A stretch of DNA of 64,000 bases from Beijerinckia mobilis. GTDB taxonomy: Bacteria; Pseudomonadota; Alphaproteobacteria; Rhizobiales; Beijerinckiaceae. This document shows, one piece after another, positions 7,801-16,570 of this stretch. The stretch is taken from contig NZ_JQJH01000003.1 of NCBI RefSeq assembly GCF_000745425.1, positions 248,001 through 312,000 of the forward strand, in the 5' to 3' direction. The notes under the pieces are model-generated. The model saw nothing but the letters and a program-made list of their open reading frames with translations. It ran no database searches and was not told where the DNA came from. Every line of letters starts with the position of its first letter. Position 1 is the stretch's first letter. The translations under genes and the position numbers were made by a program.

Positions 7801-8577
7801 TTGTGTGGCACTGAAAAGACCAACGATCCCATCAACAAGGACGAAACCTCCTTGCGTGTCGACCGTAGAACCTTTGTCGGGCTGGCTGCCGCTGCGGGCA
7901 TGCTTCCCTCGCTCGCGCGCGCTGAGGAGACGCCTGCGTCGACAGCGGCACCTGTTCCAGCACCCGCTCCGGTGACATTGCCGAAGCTCGATGCCGACCA
8001 TCAGGCCATTCTCGACGAACTGCTGGCGGGTCATTCTCGCTATCTCGCGAATGCGCCGCGCGAACGGGATTTTTCTGCGAAGCGCGCCGAACTTTCGGAA
8101 GGACAAGCGCCGTTAGTCGCGGTTCTCGCCTGCTCGGATTCCCGTGTGCCGCCGGAGGTTCTTTTCGATCAAGGTCCTGGAAAGCTGTTCATTGTCCGCA
8201 TCGCAGGCAATTTCGTAACCGACGAGGGTCTAGCCAGCCTCGAATTCGGGACGAAAGTGCTTGGTGTCAAATTGATCGTCGTGTTGGGGCATACACATTG
8301 CGGGGCGGTCAATTCCGCCATCAAAGTGTTACAGGAACAGACCGTTCTGCCCGGACATATTCAGGACCTCGTCCGCAACATCAAACCGGCGATCGAGCCG
8401 GAACTCGCACATCCGGGTGAGGATCTCGAGGATCGTGCTGTCGCGGCCAATGTCCGTTTCAACGTCGATCGTCTGAAGAAGGCGACCCCCATCCTTTCCG
8501 AATTCGTGACGGATGGAACGGTCGTGGTTATCGGCGGCGTTTACAATATTTCCACCGGACGTGTCAGCCTGGTATGA
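7801..8577 (+). CDS. beta-class carbonic anhydrase with Tat signal
   Basis: Interconverts CO2 and bicarbonate. Zinc ligands of the beta class are visible: Cys111 in ACSDSRVPPE, and His164 and Cys167 in GHTHCGAV, with the Asp113-Arg115 dyad. The N-terminus carries a twin-arginine signal (RRTFVGLAAAAGMLP, residues 22-36) and an Ala-Pro-rich linker, so the enzyme should be exported folded to the periplasm, unlike most beta enzymes. The start is TTG 7801, preceded by AGGAAAG; a later TTG at 7852 would still keep the signal. Its likely roles are periplasmic CO2/bicarbonate supply or pH control. A UUCG hairpin follows the stop. No neighbouring gene shares its strand. Confidence 0.92.
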   Translation: MCGTEKTNDPINKDETSLRVDRRTFVGLAAAAGMLPSLARAEETPASTAAPVPAPAPVTLPKLDADHQAILDELLAGHSRYLANAPRERDFSAKRAELSEGQAPLVAVLACSDSRVPPEVLFDQGPGKLFIVRIAGNFVTDEGLASLEFGTKVLGVKLIVVLGHTHCGAVNSAIKVLQEQTVLPGHIQDLVRNIKPAIEPELAHPGEDLEDRAVAANVRFNVDRLKKATPILSEFVTDGTVVVIGGVYNISTGRVSLV

Positions 8578-8585
8578 TGGAGAGT

Positions 8586-8613
8586 ACGGCGCTCTTCGGA
8601 GCGCCGTTTCCGT
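8586..8613 (+). terminator. intrinsic terminator of the carbonic anhydrase gene
   Basis: A nine-base-pair stem (ACGGCGCTC / GAGCGCCGT) closes a TTCG tetraloop and is followed by the T-rich stretch TTCCGTTTG. It begins nine bases after the stop codon. Confidence 0.85.
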
Positions 8614-8664
8614 TTGTTCTCGTGTCCGCCCCATTGCAAGAGCAGAGTGGAATGTCAATTCCAC

Positions 8665-9279
8665 TCACGCCGATGAGACAATCGGCAGATCGGCGACCCG
8701 GACCAATCCGCGTTGACTCGTGAAGGAAATCGTCTGTTCGCCAGACTGCTGCTGCGAAACGCCGGAAATCCGAAGATCACCGGTATCATATACAGTGATG
8801 CGGCCGCTGTCTTCGATGACCAATCGATGCGTTTCTGGGAAAGTGGCATAACGCAGCCTGTTCTGGGCTCCGACGGCGCTCGGCGCGCCGAGATTTTGCG
8901 GCCACCACGCGCCGGTTGCCCCGCCCGAACGATAAGAGACGTCCTGTTCCTCTCTGAACGTTGTTTCCGCAGGTATGGGCCGCGCTCGCAAATAGGCCGC
9001 GAGATCCGTGCATAAAGCGTCGAGCTTCGCCTTAAGGGCGTGATCGAACATATGGCCAATCATTGTCATTCCGCTGGACCATTGCGCCATGCCACCGAAG
9101 AAAGGATGGCTGAACTGCGCCATCGTGCCACCCCCCGATCGAAGGGCGCAAAGAACTGTTTCGACGGCATCTTTCGGGATGGAATATTTATCCGCGAGAT
9201 TTTTGACGATCGTCTCTTCGTTGTCGGAAAATGCTTCTGCTTTCGGCGCTTCCTCTGTACTCGAGAATTTTCCGGCCAT
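8665..9279 (-). CDS. conserved hypothetical protein
   Basis: A 204-residue soluble protein. Its N-terminal half contains a helical segment (EETIVKNLADKYSIPKDAVE), then a Gly/Met-rich block (GGGTMAQFSHPFFGGMAQWS, then SGMTMIGHMFDHALKAKLDALC), and then a beta-rich half with YDTGDLRISGVSQQQSG. The block with Gln-Trp and MIGHMF resembles a family often annotated as SHOCT-domain proteins in Bradyrhizobium and relatives, but this is recall rather than proof. The ATG at 9279 has an ideal ribosome-binding site (AAGGAGA, seven bases upstream); the longer upstream frame lacks one. No signal peptide is seen. Function unknown. Confidence 0.75.
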   Translation of the reverse strand: MAGKFSSTEEAPKAEAFSDNEETIVKNLADKYSIPKDAVETVLCALRSGGGTMAQFSHPFFGGMAQWSSGMTMIGHMFDHALKAKLDALCTDLAAYLRARPIPAETTFREEQDVSYRSGGATGAWWPQNLGAPSAVGAQNRLRYATFPETHRLVIEDSGRITVYDTGDLRISGVSQQQSGEQTISFTSQRGLVRVADLPIVSSA

Positions 9280-9478
9280 TGCCGTTTCTCCTTTGATTGG
9301 GGGTGATGTTCCTGCCAATTGCCGGGATATAAGTGCGTCGCAGCAAACGCCAAGATGGTAAGCGTCCCGGGATAATGACGGAGGCAGACTTTGCCCTTCA
9401 GCCGATGCAAATGTGCCCGAGATTTCGCGAGAAATAGGCATCAATCGACCGGGAACCTGCTGACACTCCCCATACCGA

Positions 9479-10198
9479 TCACGGCGAATTTGTGTTCATT
9501 TCCCAACTAGCGTGCAAGACTTCAGGCTGCATACGCAAATTTACGAGAGCGCCGTCGAGCGTTTTTGTATCAATGGAGGTCGCGACCAGTGTCACGACCA
9601 GATCTGTTGTCGTGTCCGAGACTTCTTCCGATTCAATCTCGCTGACAGGTATTTTGTTGTTGCTCAGATAATTGTTAATCTGATTCCGTACAGACGGGAC
9701 GGCATCATCCTTGACGGTTATGCGGAGCGTGAATTCACCCTCAAGCGCCTGTGTATCGATCGGTCGCTCGTTGATGAAATTGACGACCGGCCGCAACATC
9801 GTATTTCCGGCGAGGATGAAAAGTGTAACCAGACAGGCTTCCGCCACCATGTCGGCTCCGGCCATGGCTCCGACGGCAGCTGAAGCCCACAGCGTTGCTG
9901 CCGTATTGAGTCCGCGGATATTTGCCCCCTCCTTCATGATTGCGCCGGCACCAAGGAAGCCGACGCCGGTCACGACATTGGCGATGACGCGTGTCGCGCC
10001 TTCTGCGCCGACGATCCGCGCGCCGAGATCGACGAAGGCTGCCGCGCCAACGGCGACGAGGACATTCGTGCGCAAGCCAGCGACACGCTGTCGATATTGC
10101 CGCTCTGCACCAATCACTGTTCCGAGCAGAAATGCCGAAAGAAGGCTGACGAAGGAATCGAGAAACTGCCAGAATTGAAAAGTTTGAATAAAGCGCAT
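9479..10198 (-). CDS. MgtC/SapB family membrane protein
   Basis: A 239-residue protein with about five N-terminal membrane helices and a soluble C-terminal ACT-like domain. The diagnostic family block is LLGTVIGAERQYRQRVAGLRTN near 25-46, followed by GVGFLGAGAIMKEG near 81-94. MgtC proteins help survival at low Mg2+ or in acid; in Salmonella MgtC inhibits the F1Fo ATPase. The role here is not shown by context, because neighbours on both sides are unrelated. The 650-base leader upstream is unusually long for this region. Confidence 0.92.
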   Translation of the reverse strand: MRFIQTFQFWQFLDSFVSLLSAFLLGTVIGAERQYRQRVAGLRTNVLVAVGAAAFVDLGARIVGAEGATRVIANVVTGVGFLGAGAIMKEGANIRGLNTAATLWASAAVGAMAGADMVAEACLVTLFILAGNTMLRPVVNFINERPIDTQALEGEFTLRITVKDDAVPSVRNQINNYLSNNKIPVSEIESEEVSDTTTDLVVTLVATSIDTKTLDGALVNLRMQPEVLHASWEMNTNSP

Positions 10199-10849
10199 GA
10201 AGAAGGTTCCGGCGGCTATTGGGCGGGATGCACCTTTTGGGGTGAGATCTTCAAGCTCTTGCTGCGAGCTCTTTGAAGGAGAGACCTATGCTGAATCCCG
10301 ACGTCGATGAGTCATAATGACTGTTTTTTCTTAAGGTTTTGGCCTCGGCAAGATCGGAGAGCGGATATACGCCGAATCTCCTTGATGACGAGAAGCCGTA
10401 ATCATTGACGACGATATGACACGTCTTCGATGATTACATGACGATGCGAAATGTCCCTAAGCCTCCTCGGCATATTGGCATTGCCTTCCTGTGTAAAAAT
10501 CATCTTTGTGGAATGCCATTGCAAGCAGAGTTGGCAGACAAAATTGCCGGTGAGTAATGCAGCCTCAAATGGGAAAGGCATGTGATTCGACCATCGTGCG
10601 GCATCGCCGGCGTCATCGCGGTCGAGGCATTTTCACGCCGAATTGAGCTGTTGTTTTGAAAGTGTTTTATCCGCCGGCAGTCAGAGAATAAGGGTCGATC
10701 CTACAAGACGCTAGGCTGATTGGAGGCACCCGTGGCGGCCCATGGCGTTGAATAAGTGAACTTTATTTTACTATTCGGCAGAAGGACCTTTCGTTTGAAG
10801 ACGGTTTCGTCCTCATGCTCCAGCTTATTGCCCAGGAGACCGCTGCCTG
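10199..10849. other. long intergenic region between divergent mgtC-like and porin genes
   Basis: 650 bases without a supported gene. It contains an imperfect 16-bp inverted repeat at 10398-10437 (GTAATCAT ... ATGATTAC ends). Promoters for both flanking genes must lie here. A Mg2+-sensing leader for the mgtC-like gene would be plausible but was not recognised. Confidence 0.5.
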
Positions 10850-12574
10850 ATGTCCCGGTTTCGCCGCTGTATCCTTCCTGCTTGGAGAAGAAGTCTTTTC
10901 TATATCATCATATTAGGCGGCAGTATCATTATATCCACCAGGACTGTGCATGCCGAGGACATGGCGGCGGAAATACGCATGCTGAAGAAAAAGTTGGAGG
11001 ACTTCGAGGCAATCAAGGCGCGGTTGCGTGCCCTTGAGGAGAAGCTTGATAGCCAGAATATACGTGCATCAACCGTGCATGGGCATAAGACACATCTCGT
11101 TCATGTTCACGAACGCCCGCAGACAGAAACTCAACCCGCGTTTCATCAGGAGGCCGAGGCGAAAGATGTCCATATTCGGGATCCTTTCGGCGCGGCGCAT
11201 GAACGTGTTCCAGTTTCCGTGGCCTTGCCAATCAATCAGACCGGAGGACATTATACTTTTAACTTCAATGGTATAAGAGTGACCCCAGGCGGTTATGTCG
11301 ATCTCAATGGAATTTTTCGCAGCAAGAATCTTGCTTCCGATATCGTCACGCCGTTCAATTCTATTCCCTACGCCAATGTCCCCCTCGGTCATACGCAGGA
11401 GTTTCGCGGCTCGTCGCGTCAGAGCCGTGCATCGATGCTGGTCGAAGCCGACGTGTCTCCAACGACGCATCTTGCCGGCTATGGTGAGTTTGATTTTCTG
11501 GCTGCGCCGCAGACAGCGAATACAAACGAAAGCAATTCCTTCTCGCCGCGTATTCGCAATCTTTATGGAACAGTAGACTGGGATGATCTTGGATTGCACT
11601 TGCTCGCCGGTCAATCCTGGTCGCTCGCGACAGTCAATCACAATGGCATCATGCCGCGTGATGAATATTTAGCGCAAACGATTGATGTCGGCTATGTTCC
11701 GGGTTTTGTCTGGACGCGGCAGCCGCAATTACGCCTGGCCAAGGAACTTCTGGACAAGAAATTGTGGATCGCCGCATCGCTCGAAAATCCGGCGACGACA
11801 TTTTACACTGTCGGCTCGACGCCCTGGGGAACGGCGGCCCTGCCGTCGACATTGCTTTACATGACCCAGGGCGGTTCGTTCTTTGACGCCCAAAATCAAA
11901 TTTCGCTCAACCATGTACCGGATATTATCGGCAAGGTCGCATATGAACCGACGATCTTTGACAGAAAAACGCATATGGAATTGTTTGGTATTTATCGCAG
12001 CATTTACACGCGCAATAATTTCTCCAACCATGATGTCGCGGCTGGTGGCATCGGTGGGTCGCTGATCTTTCCTCTTATTCCAAAGCAGCTTACGCTGCAA
12101 TTGTCGGGGCTGACAGGAACTGGAATTGGCCGTTACGGTGCGGGCCTCCTGCCGGATGCGACGATCAACGCCAACGGCGATGTCTCTCCCATTCCGGAGA
12201 CAATCCTCTTTTCGGGTCTCACCTGGAGCCCGACGCCACGGCTCGACCTTTATGCTTATGCGGGGGAGGAGTTTGCTCGCGCGACTTATTCGACGACAAG
12301 CAACGGCCTTGCTTATGGATATGGTAATCCTTTGTATGACAATCGCGGTTGCTCGGTCGAAGGAGCTTCGAGTTCGACCTGTAACGGTAATACGAAACTC
12401 TTGCGCCAGATTACCGGAGGCCTTTGGAATCACGTTTATGATGGACCTTTTGGCCATCTGAAATTCGGACTGCAATATTCCTATACGCAGCGTTTCGGCT
12501 TCGTCGGCATCGGTGGTGCGCCGAAAACCGATGAACATGTGTTTCTCACAAGCTTACGCTTTTATCCGTTCTGA
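10850..12574 (+). CDS. DcaP-like trimeric outer-membrane porin
   Basis: A 574-residue outer-membrane protein. It opens with an Arg-rich signal peptide (hydrophobic core FYIIILGGSIIIS), then a short coiled coil (MLKKKLEDFEAIKARLRALE, near 44-63) expected to trimerise in the periplasm, then a beta-barrel beginning GYVDLNGIFRSKNLASDI near 161. It ends with the aromatic outer-membrane signature LTSLRFYPF. DcaP-type porins pass small acids such as dicarboxylates and aromatic acids; the substrate here is unknown. A ribosome-binding site AGGAGA lies about 11 bases upstream. A strong stem-loop follows the stop. Confidence 0.85.
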   Translation: MSRFRRCILPAWRRSLFYIIILGGSIIISTRTVHAEDMAAEIRMLKKKLEDFEAIKARLRALEEKLDSQNIRASTVHGHKTHLVHVHERPQTETQPAFHQEAEAKDVHIRDPFGAAHERVPVSVALPINQTGGHYTFNFNGIRVTPGGYVDLNGIFRSKNLASDIVTPFNSIPYANVPLGHTQEFRGSSRQSRASMLVEADVSPTTHLAGYGEFDFLAAPQTANTNESNSFSPRIRNLYGTVDWDDLGLHLLAGQSWSLATVNHNGIMPRDEYLAQTIDVGYVPGFVWTRQPQLRLAKELLDKKLWIAASLENPATTFYTVGSTPWGTAALPSTLLYMTQGGSFFDAQNQISLNHVPDIIGKVAYEPTIFDRKTHMELFGIYRSIYTRNNFSNHDVAAGGIGGSLIFPLIPKQLTLQLSGLTGTGIGRYGAGLLPDATINANGDVSPIPETILFSGLTWSPTPRLDLYAYAGEEFARATYSTTSNGLAYGYGNPLYDNRGCSVEGASSSTCNGNTKLLRQITGGLWNHVYDGPFGHLKFGLQYSYTQRFGFVGIGGAPKTDEHVFLTSLRFYPF

Positions 12575-12576
12575 TG

Positions 12577-12611
12577 CCAAAGGGCGATGAGGTTGCCTCA
12601 TCGCCCTTTGG
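12577..12611 (+). terminator. perfect stem-loop after the porin gene
   Basis: CCAAAGGGCGATGAGG and CCTCATCGCCCTTTGG form a perfect 16-bp stem around a TTG loop, starting two bases after the stop codon. There is no T-tract, so it may protect the mRNA 3' end rather than terminate alone. Confidence 0.7.
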
Positions 12612-12791
12612 CCAGCACAGGTACGGGTGACGGCTTTCTGTCGAATACTATGCATCACGACAGGTCGTAATCCATTCCCCTTTGTGTGAGAGTATGTATC
12701 CCAGCCGCAAAGGTATCGCTTGAGAACATAGCCGGTCACCATGCTCCTAAGCCACGTTCGCGAGCAAGCCGAGAGGGTGTTTGCGTGACGT

Positions 12792-13223
12792 TCAGCTCAA
12801 CAGCGTCGCGTTCAGGCTGATATCGGCCTTGATGACTTTCGAGAGCGGGCAATTGGCTTTGGCCATATTGGCCAGTTCCTGGAAACTTGCCTGATCGGCG
12901 CCGGGAATACGCGCTGTCAGTGTAAGCTCGACCTTTGTGATCGCATAGCCGCCTTCGACCTGATCGAGTGAAACCTTCGCCGTTGTTTCCATCTCCGTTG
13001 CGACAAGCTTAGCTTCGCCGAGAATTAACGACAGGGCCATGGTGAAACAGCCGGCATGAGCGGCCCCGAGCAATTCTTCGGGATTGGTGCCTTTCTGTCC
13101 CTCGAAACGGGCAGCAAATCCATAAGGATACGCATCAAGGGCGCCGCTTTCCGTGGAGATCGCGCCTTTACCATCCTTGAGCCCGCCGGACCATCTGGCC
13201 GAAGCTTTGCGGACAATCGCCAT
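12792..13223 (-). CDS. OsmC-family peroxiredoxin
   Basis: A 143-residue thiol peroxidase that reduces organic hydroperoxides in the cytoplasm. The two redox cysteines are in place: Cys59 in GAAHAGCFTMAL and Cys125 in AKANCPLSKV. Sequence style (N-terminal KASARWSGGLKDGKG) fits OsmC rather than Ohr. It is divergent from the LuxR-type regulator gene across a long AT-rich gap. No OhrR-type repressor gene is adjacent. Confidence 0.93.
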   Translation of the reverse strand: MAIVRKASARWSGGLKDGKGAISTESGALDAYPYGFAARFEGQKGTNPEELLGAAHAGCFTMALSLILGEAKLVATEMETTAKVSLDQVEGGYAITKVELTLTARIPGADQASFQELANMAKANCPLSKVIKADISLNATLLS

Positions 13224-13956
13224 GTTTATCTCCCTGCTTCCTGGCGGCGAGAAATATCGTCGTCAGATGAATGTTTTCATTTTTATGATTTAGAAAGATT
13301 TCGTGACAGAACAATGGACCTCGGGAGAGGCGAAAGGCGGTCGTCTTGATCGTGGACTTTGCCGATGAGGTTCATCCGCATCCGTCTGATCAACAGCATC
13401 TGAGGCTGTTTTCCGTTGCGAAACAAACCAAGCCGGTATAGAGGGGCGCTTTCGTCCGGCCGTTCTGGTACGATCTGGTGGATTGTCCAGCATTGATCAG
13501 TGTTCACCCGGGGTCGGGAAACTATCCTGGATATTTGTATGAAATATTCGAAGCTGATGAAAAATTGAATTTATATGCAATCCACGAGCTCAGAACGAAG
13601 TTTCGCTTCTGCGAGCATATCTTCGGGAGCAGTGTCCATCAATAGACCTTGAACTATGCGTAATGCTACTCTGATTGGTCTGTATGCTTATATGATCAAT
13701 TTACATGGACATAGTGTAAAATAGTGTAGGATTATGGTGCAACGGAGTATGTTTCTGTAAACAGATGTATATCTGATAGTCTATCAATTGAAACTGGACT
13801 CTATCGAAAACGGGATGGAATCCAATTTCTGCTGTTTCTTTCAATTTATATGTTTATTTACCAATTCTGTGCTGGTGCCCAACGTCAGATAAATTTTATA
13901 TAGTTTGATTCTATATTAAAAATGCGGAGTGTTATGTTTCAAAGGGCAGGCTGCGG
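13224..13956. other. AT-rich intergenic island between osmC and the LuxR-type gene
   Basis: About 730 bases. From roughly 13510 the base composition drops sharply in GC (runs such as TTTATATAGTTTGATTCTATA), unlike the surrounding coding DNA. No open frame with a plausible start was found. It probably holds the promoter of the LuxR-type gene and may be recently acquired or silenced DNA. Confidence 0.55.
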
Positions 13957-15090
13957 GTGGATGTGATCAATCCTGAAATCGAAAAACTGATCCGCGAGAT
14001 TTATGATTGTGTTGCCGATCCTTCCGGTTGGGAAAAGGTCCTGCAGCAAATCGTCACTCAAACCCATGCGGCAACGGCTTTGATGGAGGGACAGATGTCC
14101 TGTCCGCAGCCGAGGAAAATCGCGGCCTGGAACGCCGATCCCTCCTATCGGGACATCTATTACAAATTTTTTCATGCGCGAAACCCCTTCGTTCCGATCC
14201 GCAAGGCTCTTGGTGCCGAGACCGTTTTTAACGGGAATGTGATAACCGGTACGGAATCCTACCGCGCCTCGGCTTTCTATAATGAATTTGCACGGCCACA
14301 GGCGTGGAACGCCTTCATCAGTGTCAGCCTCAGTGGGCCGGGCAATTCCGATGTTCTGGCTCTCATATGCAATCAGGATACTGATTTCACGCAAACCGGT
14401 GCGGCGCAGTTGCTCGGCGTTCTCGCGCCGCATTTGCGCCGTGCCTATGATCTCGGCGGTCTTTTGTCGAAGGCCCAGCAGACCACGGCAATATTAGGTG
14501 AGGCGGTCGCGGCGGCGGGTTTCGGCACAATTCTCTTGAGCGAGAAATGCCGGATCATTTACGCAAATCCGGTGGCCGAGGTGATGCTGCGCGAGCAAAA
14601 AGGACTGGCTTTCATAAGGGGCGAACTGGTGGCGGAGGCGACGCCGCTGACCTCGCAACTTGCCGCTATGGTGAAGGCCTGCGTCGATCCCCACGCGTCG
14701 GTGCATTCTCTCCGCACGGTGATCAAGCTCGCGCGGCGTGACGAGGGGCCTCCCATCCTTGCTTATGTCCTGCCGGTTCAGGGGCAGGCGGCGATGATGC
14801 TGACTGATCATGACCGGCCGGTCGCGACCTTGTTCCTGGTCGATCCGCAGCGTGACCTCTCTGTCCGGCTGCAGAATTTTGCAAACTTATACGCATTGAA
14901 TCCGACGGAAATCGCCGTTTTGAGCGAAATTCTCGGCAGTCAGGCGCTGACGATCGTGGCTGCGAAGCTCGGCATGTCTCCGGCGACCTTGCGGATGCAC
15001 CTCGGGCGTATTATGGCGAAAACAGGGACCAGTAACCGCCTCGAACTGCTGCGCCGCTTTTTTGAAACGATAAGCTGTGCGGCGCCTTGA
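13957..15090 (+). CDS. LuxR-family transcriptional regulator
   Basis: A 377-residue cytoplasmic regulator. Residues about 1-300 form an unassigned sensory region, possibly PAS-like in the middle (FGTILLSEKCRIIYANPVAE). The C-terminus carries the LuxR/GerE helix-turn-helix (LNPTEIAVLSEILGSQALTI, then AAKLGMSPATLRMHLGRIMA and KTGTSNRLELLRRF). The GTG start at 13957 is preceded by AGGGCAGG. It lies 123 bases upstream of trpB on the same strand, so control of trpB or of an unlinked set is possible. No autoinducer synthase gene is nearby, and the ligand is unknown. Confidence 0.85.
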   Translation: MDVINPEIEKLIREIYDCVADPSGWEKVLQQIVTQTHAATALMEGQMSCPQPRKIAAWNADPSYRDIYYKFFHARNPFVPIRKALGAETVFNGNVITGTESYRASAFYNEFARPQAWNAFISVSLSGPGNSDVLALICNQDTDFTQTGAAQLLGVLAPHLRRAYDLGGLLSKAQQTTAILGEAVAAAGFGTILLSEKCRIIYANPVAEVMLREQKGLAFIRGELVAEATPLTSQLAAMVKACVDPHASVHSLRTVIKLARRDEGPPILAYVLPVQGQAAMMLTDHDRPVATLFLVDPQRDLSVRLQNFANLYALNPTEIAVLSEILGSQALTIVAAKLGMSPATLRMHLGRIMAKTGTSNRLELLRRFFETISCAAP

Positions 15091-15213
15091 GATCATCTCC
15101 CGTAATCCGATCACGAAATCGGAGCAAGGAAGCGGGAAGGTTGTCTAGCCGTGCCGAAACGTGCGATTCACAGTCCGGAATAAAAATGTAGAGGGCTGGA
15201 TCTAGGATCAAGA

Positions 15214-16455
15214 ATGCCACAAGAATCACTCAATTCCTATCGCTCCGGCCCCGATGAACGGGGGCATTTCGGAATTTTCGGCGGACGTTTCGTTGCCGAG
15301 ACGCTGATGCCGTTAATTCTCGACCTTGAGAATCATTACGAGGTCGCGCGCGTTGATCCCGCCTTCAAGGCAGAACTTTCCTATCTTCTGACCCATTATG
15401 TTGGCCGGCCAAGCCCGCTTTATTTCGCCGAGCGCTTGACGGAGCATGTGCGCGAGGTTGCAGCGCGGGCTGGGGACGCAGGCGGCGCGAAAATCTATTT
15501 CAAGCGCGAAGAACTGAACCATACCGGCGCGCACAAGATCAATAATGTGCTCGGACAAATTCTGCTCGCGCGGCGCATGGGCAAGACCCGGATCATTGCC
15601 GAAACCGGAGCCGGTCAACACGGCGTAGCGACTGCCACTGCCTGTGCGCGGTTCGGCCTCGAATGCGTCATCTATATGGGCGCCGTCGATGTGGAACGAC
15701 AAAAGCCGAATGTCTTCCGGATGAACCTTTTGGGAGCCAAGGTCGTGCCCGTACAATCCGGCGCGCGTACCCTCAAGGATGCGATGAACGAGGCCCTGCG
15801 CGACTGGGTCACCAATGTCTCGGATACTTTTTATTGTATCGGTACGGCTGCGGGACCACACCCCTATCCGGCGATGGTGCGGGATTTTCAATGCATTATC
15901 GGCGAGGAGACCCGCACGCAGATGATGGCGAGTGAGGGGAGATTGCCCGATTCTCTCTTCGCCTGCATTGGCGGTGGTTCCAATGCCATCGGCCTGTTCC
16001 ATCCCTTTCTCGATGAGCCGGGTGTCGAGATTTTCGGCGTCGAAGCGGCCGGCTTCGGTCTTGATAAAAAACATGCGGCGTCGCTCGCCGGCGGCCGGCC
16101 GGGCGTGCTGCATGGAAACCGGACCTATCTTCTCATGGATGAGGATGGACAGATCGAAGAAGGCCATTCGATTTCGGCCGGGCTCGACTATCCAGGCATT
16201 GGGCCGGAACACGCTTGGCTCAAGGAAAGCGGGCGCGTCACCTATCTTTCGGCGCGGGATGACGAAGCCCTGCAAGCCTTTCAGCTTTGTGCTAGGCTTG
16301 AGGGGATTATTCCTGCCCTCGAACCGGCCCATGCGCTTGCGAGAGTCGTGGAAATCGCGCCATTGAAGCCGCGCGATCATCTCATGGTGGTCAATATATC
16401 CGGCCGCGGCGACAAGGATATCTTCACGGTCGCCGAACATCTCGAGGGCATTTAA
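15214..16455 (+). CDS. trpB: tryptophan synthase beta chain
   Basis: Joins indole and serine to tryptophan using PLP in the cytoplasm. Lys108 in [10 protein letters not shown] is the Schiff-base lysine and GGGSNAIG binds the cofactor phosphate; the 413-residue length is standard. Unlike the usual alphaproteobacterial order trpF-trpB-trpA, neither trpF nor trpA is adjacent. The gene sits between a LuxR-type regulator gene and a convergent histidine kinase gene. It may be a relocated sole copy or a second paralogue. All catalytic motifs look intact. Confidence 0.93.
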   Translation: MPQESLNSYRSGPDERGHFGIFGGRFVAETLMPLILDLENHYEVARVDPAFKAELSYLLTHYVGRPSPLYFAERLTEHVREVAARAGDAGGAKIYFKREELNHTGAHKINNVLGQILLARRMGKTRIIAETGAGQHGVATATACARFGLECVIYMGAVDVERQKPNVFRMNLLGAKVVPVQSGARTLKDAMNEALRDWVTNVSDTFYCIGTAAGPHPYPAMVRDFQCIIGEETRTQMMASEGRLPDSLFACIGGGSNAIGLFHPFLDEPGVEIFGVEAAGFGLDKKHAASLAGGRPGVLHGNRTYLLMDEDGQIEEGHSISAGLDYPGIGPEHAWLKESGRVTYLSARDDEALQAFQLCARLEGIIPALEPAHALARVVEIAPLKPRDHLMVVNISGRGDKDIFTVAEHLEGI

Positions 16456-16570
16456 GGCGCCGAGACGACCCAGCGACAGACCAAGCTCACACGACGAGGT
16501 GGGGCCTGTTCACGGAATGGCTCATTTGGCTTGTGGTCCAGGCCCTGTAGTCGTTGACGAAACGGCGCGT

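Noticed and set aside
10398-10437. Possible CRISPR-like or operator repeat in the mgtC-porin gap
   Set aside because: Only one imperfect dyad is present with no repeated units or spacers, so it supports neither a CRISPR array nor a defined operator.
15313-16440. Minus-strand open frame of 375 codons opposite trpB
   Set aside because: Antisense shadow of an intact trpB; no ribosome-binding site and no domain motif.
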